Source: Oscillospiraceae bacterium | GTDB taxonomy: Bacteria; Bacillota; Clostridia; UMGS1810 | Length of the DNA stretch: 8,743 nucleotides | Assembly: GCA_022769845.1 (NCBI GenBank) | Contig: JALEIO010000204.1 | Span: 1 to 8,743, forward strand | Direction of reading: 5' to 3' | Part shown: one piece after another, positions 4,976-8,743 of the stretch | How the letters are laid out: every line of letters starts with the position of its first letter | Position numbering within the stretch: position 1 is the stretch's first letter | The notes under the pieces: model-generated | What the model saw: the letters and a program-made list of their open reading frames with translations, nothing else | The model's database searches: none | Told to the model about the DNA's origin: nothing | Program-made: the position numbers and the translations under genes

Positions 4976-7258
4976 TTACTTGCTTTCTGAAGTTCTGTAT
5001 CCCTTTGGAGATGTTCCTACAATTCTCATAAAGCTTCTGAAAAAGCTTCGGCTGTTTACATAGCCTACCTTTTCGGCAATATCTGCGATTGGTATATTTG
5101 TTTCGGTCAATAATTCCTTGGCGTGGTCTATTCGCACAAGGGTAATATATTCAGCCAAACCAATCTTATAGTTTTTCTTAAAATTAGTTGAAAGATATTG
5201 AAGGCTGACATCTATATTCTGCGCCACTGCAGTAACGGATAAGTTGATGTCCATATAGTTATCATCCACATACTCTTTTGCCTTTTTCATCAAAACATCA
5301 ATTCTGTTTGTAATTTCCTTTCCGTTTTGCGCGCAGCCGTACTCAATAACGGAATATATATTTTTTTGAAGCGCCTCAACATCGGCCTTGTTCTTGAGTT
5401 TGTCAATCTGCTCTAAAATTTCGGTTATTTTTCCATTCATTTCGTCGCCCGTCTGACTGAACGCTCTGTTTATGATGATTATCAAATTATACAAAATAGA
5501 CTTCATAGAATAAAAGGAGCCTATCTTATTTATAATTTTCTCGTTAAACAAGCCGTCGAGAGTATTAATGGCAGCTTTAGAATTACCGTTGTACAAATAT
5601 TCCAAAATTTGCCCCTCTTTTATAGCGGGCAAGCAGTATTCGGTATGGTTTTTCTTTTCCAAATCGCTGTAGCAAATTATACCTTTGCTGTTATAAAGTC
5701 TTTCTTTCATACAACTTGAAGCCTCGGCAAAACACACTCCGAGGTCGTCTATATTTGAATAGGTATTGCTTATGCCGACCGCAAAATTAATGTTGAAATT
5801 TTCCAAAACCAGTTTTTTTACCCAGTGCAGTTTTTTTACAACATCCTCCGTAGCCTGGTCATCCTTGAGATTTGCAATACAGCAGAACAAACCGTTGAGA
5901 TCGCAATAATTAATTTTACATTCGCCCGCAAACACTTCGTCCATAATGTTTATCAAAGCAACCCTCGCAAGACGGTAATCCTCTTCCGCATCATTTTCTC
6001 CGTCGAAAAACATATCAAGATTAATGTCAATATAAATAAGCAAAACCGCAAACCTGTTAAACGGAAAAACAATACCGACGTTTGCCAAAGTTTCAAGAAT
6101 TTTTTTCTTTTCGGTTTCGGATGAAGTTTCGGTCAAAAGCCGTGTAATCAGCGCTTCTCTTACAAAATCGCTGTCAAAACTCTTTATTCTGTGGTTAACC
6201 TCTGAGTTCTCCCTCATAACAGAGGTTATTTTGTCCTCTATTAATTGATACTCCGACACTTCTGCATTATGATTTCCGCCGATAGCGTCAATTATTTTTC
6301 TTATCGGGTTATAATTAAAATTCACGAGAAATTTTGCCACAAGAAACATAATAAGTATTCCGATAAGATTATACACCGCAATATCCGTTCTTGCCGATGT
6401 AATGAGCTTTTTAAATACGCTGTTGTCAACAAGATAAAAATACTTCCAGTTGTTGCTTTCCGAATCGGTGCAAATCATAGTCATATTTTCTTTAAAGTCT
6501 CTGACGCCGCTTTTAACGCCGTATTTATCAACCATTTTTTTAACGTTGTTCAATTTAGCGGCATCGTCACCTATAATGGTATCGTCCTCCGTGCATATAT
6601 AAAAATTTCCGTTATACGAAGGGTTTGATGAAGAATTTAAAAGCTTGCTGACATCTGCCTCAATTGCTATTGTGGCAAACGGAACAAATCTCTCTACAGA
6701 ATATACCGAATAAAAATACGTTATTGTATCTTTTGCGTCGCTTGAAAAAACGGTGTATTGTCCGCCCTGCTTTTCCTGCATAATTTTTAGCCATTCTGCT
6801 TTTGTAATGCCGTATTCGCTGATATTTACATCGTAATATGAATCCGCGGTGTTTGCGTTTGTCATACTTACGCAATAATCGGTATTGTAAAAGTAAATAT
6901 AAATATTGTCAAAAACATTTTCAAGTTTTTTGTATACATCAAGGTCGTTTAAAACGTCATGAACCATCATAAGCTTTTCATTTTTTAATTCATCGTTTGT
7001 AAACGCCAGCTTTCTTACAGTTTGCCTTTGTGATATTTCTATTGCCACGTTGCTGACAAGATTGGTAAAATTGTCGATATCCATCTTTCTGTTTTCAAGC
7101 ATCTCGCCTACATAACGCTCGTTTTGCTCCGTAACGTTTCCGTCTATCTTGACATATGCAATAAAATTAAAAAAGACTGTTATTAAAGATATAACAACAT
7201 ATGATATCATCCACACAGACGGTATGCTGTGCCGCGAAAACAAACTGTATTTTCTCAT
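4976..7258 (-). CDS. Two-TM AraC-family transcriptional regulator with extracellular sensor
   Basis: A 760-residue one-component membrane regulator that should sense an extracellular ligand and control nearby carbohydrate genes. TM1 is at about 14-36. About 37-290 is an extracytoplasmic sensor of Cache-like type (starting NVTEQNERYVGEMLENRK; FYSVYSVERFVPFATIAIEADVSKL split over 181-206). TM2 is at 293-313 (YNLIGILIMFLVAKFLV). A helical linker follows, then a central cytoplasmic domain at about 400-535 (FAVGISNTYSNIDDLG, KGIICYSD), typical of YesN-type regulators. The C-terminal AraC/XylS DNA-binding domain spans 652-756, with helix-turn-helix 1 near 671-693 (LSVTAVAQNIDVSLQYLS) and helix-turn-helix 2 near 721-745 (IPIADIAEKVGYVNSRSFFR). 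GGAAGGG at 7267-7273 lies 8 bases before the ATG. It follows the GH105 gene by 36 bases with no terminator between, so it is probably in the same operon, and precedes the esterase gene by 98 bases. The inducer is likely a pectin fragment, by context only. Confidence 0.92.
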   Translation of the reverse strand: MRKYSLFSRHSIPSVWMISYVVISLITVFFNFIAYVKIDGNVTEQNERYVGEMLENRKMDIDNFTNLVSNVAIEISQRQTVRKLAFTNDELKNEKLMMVHDVLNDLDVYKKLENVFDNIYIYFYNTDYCVSMTNANTADSYYDVNISEYGITKAEWLKIMQEKQGGQYTVFSSDAKDTITYFYSVYSVERFVPFATIAIEADVSKLLNSSSNPSYNGNFYICTEDDTIIGDDAAKLNNVKKMVDKYGVKSGVRDFKENMTMICTDSESNNWKYFYLVDNSVFKKLITSARTDIAVYNLIGILIMFLVAKFLVNFNYNPIRKIIDAIGGNHNAEVSEYQLIEDKITSVMRENSEVNHRIKSFDSDFVREALITRLLTETSSETEKKKILETLANVGIVFPFNRFAVLLIYIDINLDMFFDGENDAEEDYRLARVALINIMDEVFAGECKINYCDLNGLFCCIANLKDDQATEDVVKKLHWVKKLVLENFNINFAVGISNTYSNIDDLGVCFAEASSCMKERLYNSKGIICYSDLEKKNHTEYCLPAIKEGQILEYLYNGNSKAAINTLDGLFNEKIINKIGSFYSMKSILYNLIIIINRAFSQTGDEMNGKITEILEQIDKLKNKADVEALQKNIYSVIEYGCAQNGKEITNRIDVLMKKAKEYVDDNYMDINLSVTAVAQNIDVSLQYLSTNFKKNYKIGLAEYITLVRIDHAKELLTETNIPIADIAEKVGYVNSRSFFRSFMRIVGTSPKGYRTSESK

Positions 7259-7294
7259 ATCCCTTTCCCTTCCGAAAATTTTTACGCTGCAGTC

Positions 7295-8371
7295 TCACAT
7301 AGAAAATTCACAGCACATCAAAATGAACGCGCCTGTTCCGTGGCTGTCATTATCTCTGCGCGGTCTTGATATATACCCTTCATAATCCGTAACGTTTGTT
7401 CCTACGCAAATATTGGGTATAATCAGTGTGCCGTCATCGCTTTCTTTTGTTGAATTCATAATTCCTTCGTATGCGGTATCAGCACACTTTTTATATTTAT
7501 CAACATTTCCAATTCCCAGTCTTGCCGCCTTGTGCATAGCATATGCAAAAAGGCAGGACGCCGAAGTTTCAACCCAGTTGTCACTAAAATCCATCTTATC
7601 CGGAACCTGATACCACATACCGCTTTGCTTATCCTGATATTTTATCAGTCCGTCAAGAAGCTCAATAAGCTGCTTTTTCATATCTGCAAATGCCGAATGA
7701 CTCTGCGGGATATTTTCAAGCATATCGCACAATGCAAAGGCAACCCATCCCATTGACCTCGCCCAGCACTCCGAAGAAAGACCCGTTTGTTTGTTTGCCC
7801 ACTCTGCCTCTTTTGTGCAGTCCCAGGCATGAAGATACATTCCCGTATCAGCCTTTCGCATATGGTCATACATATTTTTTGCCTGTCTTGCCATAAGGTT
7901 AAAAAGTTCGGGACGATTGTATTTTCTGCCGTATTCGGTAAGAAGAAGCCCCGCCATAAAAAGCCCGTCCAGCCAAACCTGATTGGGAGTTTTATACATA
8001 TGATAAAAGCTTCCGTATTCGTTAAATTTCCAGTTTACCAATCTGTCTACGGTAGTGTCCAGCGCAATTTTATATTTTTTTTCATTTGTTCTTTGGTATA
8101 TGTCAAAAAGCAAAACAGACGGATACATTTCGTCAAGCATATCGTGCTGATTTAAAATGTTTCCGTTTTCATCTATATAGGTGTCCACCCATTCTTTTAT
8201 ATAATCAAAGCACTTTTCGTCACCGCTGATTTTTGCATAGCGTTGTATCGCAAACAAAAACAATGCCTGAATATAGTGGTATCTGTCTTTAAGTCCGGGA
8301 AGGTCGTTTGGTTTATATTCCGACATAATTGTATTGCACATATACCGTGCCGTTTCAATAGGTGTTTTCAT
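7295..8371 (-). CDS. GH105 unsaturated rhamnogalacturonyl hydrolase (YteR/RhiN-like)
   Basis: A 358-residue cytoplasmic glycoside hydrolase of the GH88/GH105 (alpha/alpha)6-barrel type. Family members hydrate and remove the unsaturated uronic acid from the non-reducing end of oligosaccharides made by pectate or rhamnogalacturonan lyases. Visible motifs: HDMLDEMYP (76-84), TPNQVWLDGLFMAG (128-141, with Asp135 at the place of the catalytic acid), SSECWARSMGWVAFAL (199-214, WARS where many members have WARG), QSGMWYQV (249-256), ETSASCLFAYAM (268-279) and DSHGTGAFILM (342-352). Length is normal and no signal peptide is seen, so the substrate must be imported; no transporter lies in the window. 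GGAGG at 8377-8381 is 5 bases from ATG 8371. A TTG at 8383 would sit on that ribosome site and is rejected. It is first gene after a consensus promoter and is followed by the AraC-type regulator. Choice between rhamnogalacturonan and other uronides (ulvan, alginate-like) rests on family trends. Confidence 0.92.
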   Translation of the reverse strand: MKTPIETARYMCNTIMSEYKPNDLPGLKDRYHYIQALFLFAIQRYAKISGDEKCFDYIKEWVDTYIDENGNILNQHDMLDEMYPSVLLFDIYQRTNEKKYKIALDTTVDRLVNWKFNEYGSFYHMYKTPNQVWLDGLFMAGLLLTEYGRKYNRPELFNLMARQAKNMYDHMRKADTGMYLHAWDCTKEAEWANKQTGLSSECWARSMGWVAFALCDMLENIPQSHSAFADMKKQLIELLDGLIKYQDKQSGMWYQVPDKMDFSDNWVETSASCLFAYAMHKAARLGIGNVDKYKKCADTAYEGIMNSTKESDDGTLIIPNICVGTNVTDYEGYISRPRRDNDSHGTGAFILMCCEFSM

Positions 8372-8437
8372 TTTCTCCTCCAAAAACTGTAAGGTAAGAC
8401 AGCAAAAATGAAATATTGAAAATATATCATACTTGTT

Positions 8438-8466
8438 ATCTTACCCTATTTTAATATAGTTGTCAA
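8438..8466 (-). promoter_or_regulatory. Sigma-A promoter for the GH105-regulator operon
   Basis: On the minus strand a perfect TTGACA (8461-8466) and TAAGAT (8438-8443) are separated by 17 bases. The start codon at 8371 leaves a leader of about 60 nt. One arm of an inverted repeat GGTAAGA/TCTTACC overlaps the -10 (8439-8445), with its partner at 8393-8399 in the leader, so a DNA operator is possible. Confidence 0.8.
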
Positions 8467-8512
8467 TGCTTACCGCTGCAAAGCAAAATGTTTTGCAGCG
8501 GCATTGTTTTTT
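8464..8512 (+). terminator. Strong hairpin with T-run on the plus strand
   Basis: A perfect 10-bp stem, CCGCTGCAAA (8473-8482) with TTTGCAGCGG (8492-8501), has a 9-base loop. CAATG/CATTG (8464-8468, 8502-8506) extends it across a 4-base bulge. TTTTTT follows at 8507-8512 on the plus strand. For the minus-strand gene ending at 8531, the hairpin is in the right place but lacks a following U-run, so it may act as a weak terminator or as a 3' end stabiliser. No plus-strand gene is seen that would use it. Confidence 0.6.
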
Positions 8513-8530
8513 ATTTATAATATTTTATTA

Positions 8531-8743
8531 TTATTCAACCGGAGTAAGCTTTATAAGTTTTTTAAGCGGTACGGGATTGTCAAGGCTTTTCCAAAGCATA
8601 ATCGACACATATTCGCCCGTCTGTGCCGAAGGAGCCGAAAGAGCTGCAGAAACAGTTCCGTTTTCCGTATTGCCCGATAAAGCTGTATTTATGAGTCTTC
8701 CGTCTGCGCCATACTGTGCAATAATAATAACCGGAGCCTCTTT
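8531..8743 (-). CDS. C-terminal end of a probable surface/secreted protein (runs off right edge)
   Basis: The last 70 codons of a gene entering from the right edge, stop TAA at 8531-8533. The visible sequence is one beta-rich domain: APVIIIAQYGADGRLIN, then short Ser/Thr/Ala-rich strands, then GEYVSIMLWKSLDNPVPLKKL. This type, with a strand of the xVIIAxYxxDGxL kind and a closing xxxMLWxSLxxxxPL, is common at the ends of modular extracellular carbohydrate-active proteins of Clostridia. It matches the domain at about residues 335-392 of the SGNH hydrolase in this window. The catalytic part, if any, is outside. A pectin-active enzyme is likely from the neighbours only. Too short to name. Confidence 0.75.
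   Translation of the reverse strand, partial: KEAPVIIIAQYGADGRLINTALSGNTENGTVSAALSAPSAQTGEYVSIMLWKSLDNPVPLKKLIKLTPVE

Noticed and set aside
6245..6628. Plus-strand open frame of 127 codons
   Set aside because: A shadow of the AraC-type regulator on the opposite strand. Composition is odd, and no start signal is visible.
7787..8155. Plus-strand open frame of 122 codons
   Set aside because: Fully antisense to conserved GH105 motifs. No domain or ribosome site.
8381..8383. TTG as start of the GH105 gene
   Set aside because: It overlaps the GGAGG that serves the ATG at 8371 and would add only four residues.

Overview
The window reads as a low-GC, Gram-positive, probably spore-forming member of the Clostridia. 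The support is strong AGGAGG-type ribosome sites, consensus sigma-A promoters, a PdaB-like (sporulation-type) deacetylase, an S-layer homology (SLH) protein, and a YesN-type membrane-anchored AraC regulator beside pectin genes. A gut pectin specialist of the Monoglobus kind would fit, since SLH-carrying pectinases and similar beta-domains are known there, but I cannot prove the taxon from sequence alone.

Left part (1-1404, minus strand): a two-gene operon with its own sigma-A promoter. It encodes a small membrane-anchored, coiled-coil-rich protein of unknown function, then, 15 bases downstream, the N-terminal 206 residues of a secreted protein with three SLH modules that runs off the left edge.

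Middle left (1433-2730): two divergently transcribed genes, both apparently missing their 3' portions. On the minus strand is a 158-residue member of a conserved clostridial protein family that I recall as nearly twice as long. On the plus strand is a NodB-fold polysaccharide deacetylase of PdaB type that loses its reading frame just before the last catalytic motifs. A decayed remnant of the missing end may still be visible after its stop. A bidirectional terminator at about 2699-2730 separates it from the convergent locus to the right.

Right part (2781-8743, minus strand): a pectin/rhamnogalacturonan module. In transcription order: the 3' end of a gene whose C-terminal beta-domain resembles one found again in the esterase below; a promoter; a cytoplasmic GH105 unsaturated glucuronyl/galacturonyl hydrolase; a 760-residue two-TM AraC-family regulator; and a secreted multidomain SGNH/GDSL hydrolase. 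The esterase has its own extended -10 promoter. Immediately upstream of its -35, two perfect 12-bp direct repeats sit exactly 20 bp apart, the layout expected for an AraC-type activator. The working model is: extracellular deacetylation of pectin by the SGNH enzyme, sensing by the transmembrane regulator, intracellular cleavage of imported unsaturated oligosaccharides by GH105, and feedback from the regulator onto the esterase promoter.

No RNA gene, CRISPR array, insertion sequence or phage gene was recognised, and no gene-free stretch exceeds 300 bases.
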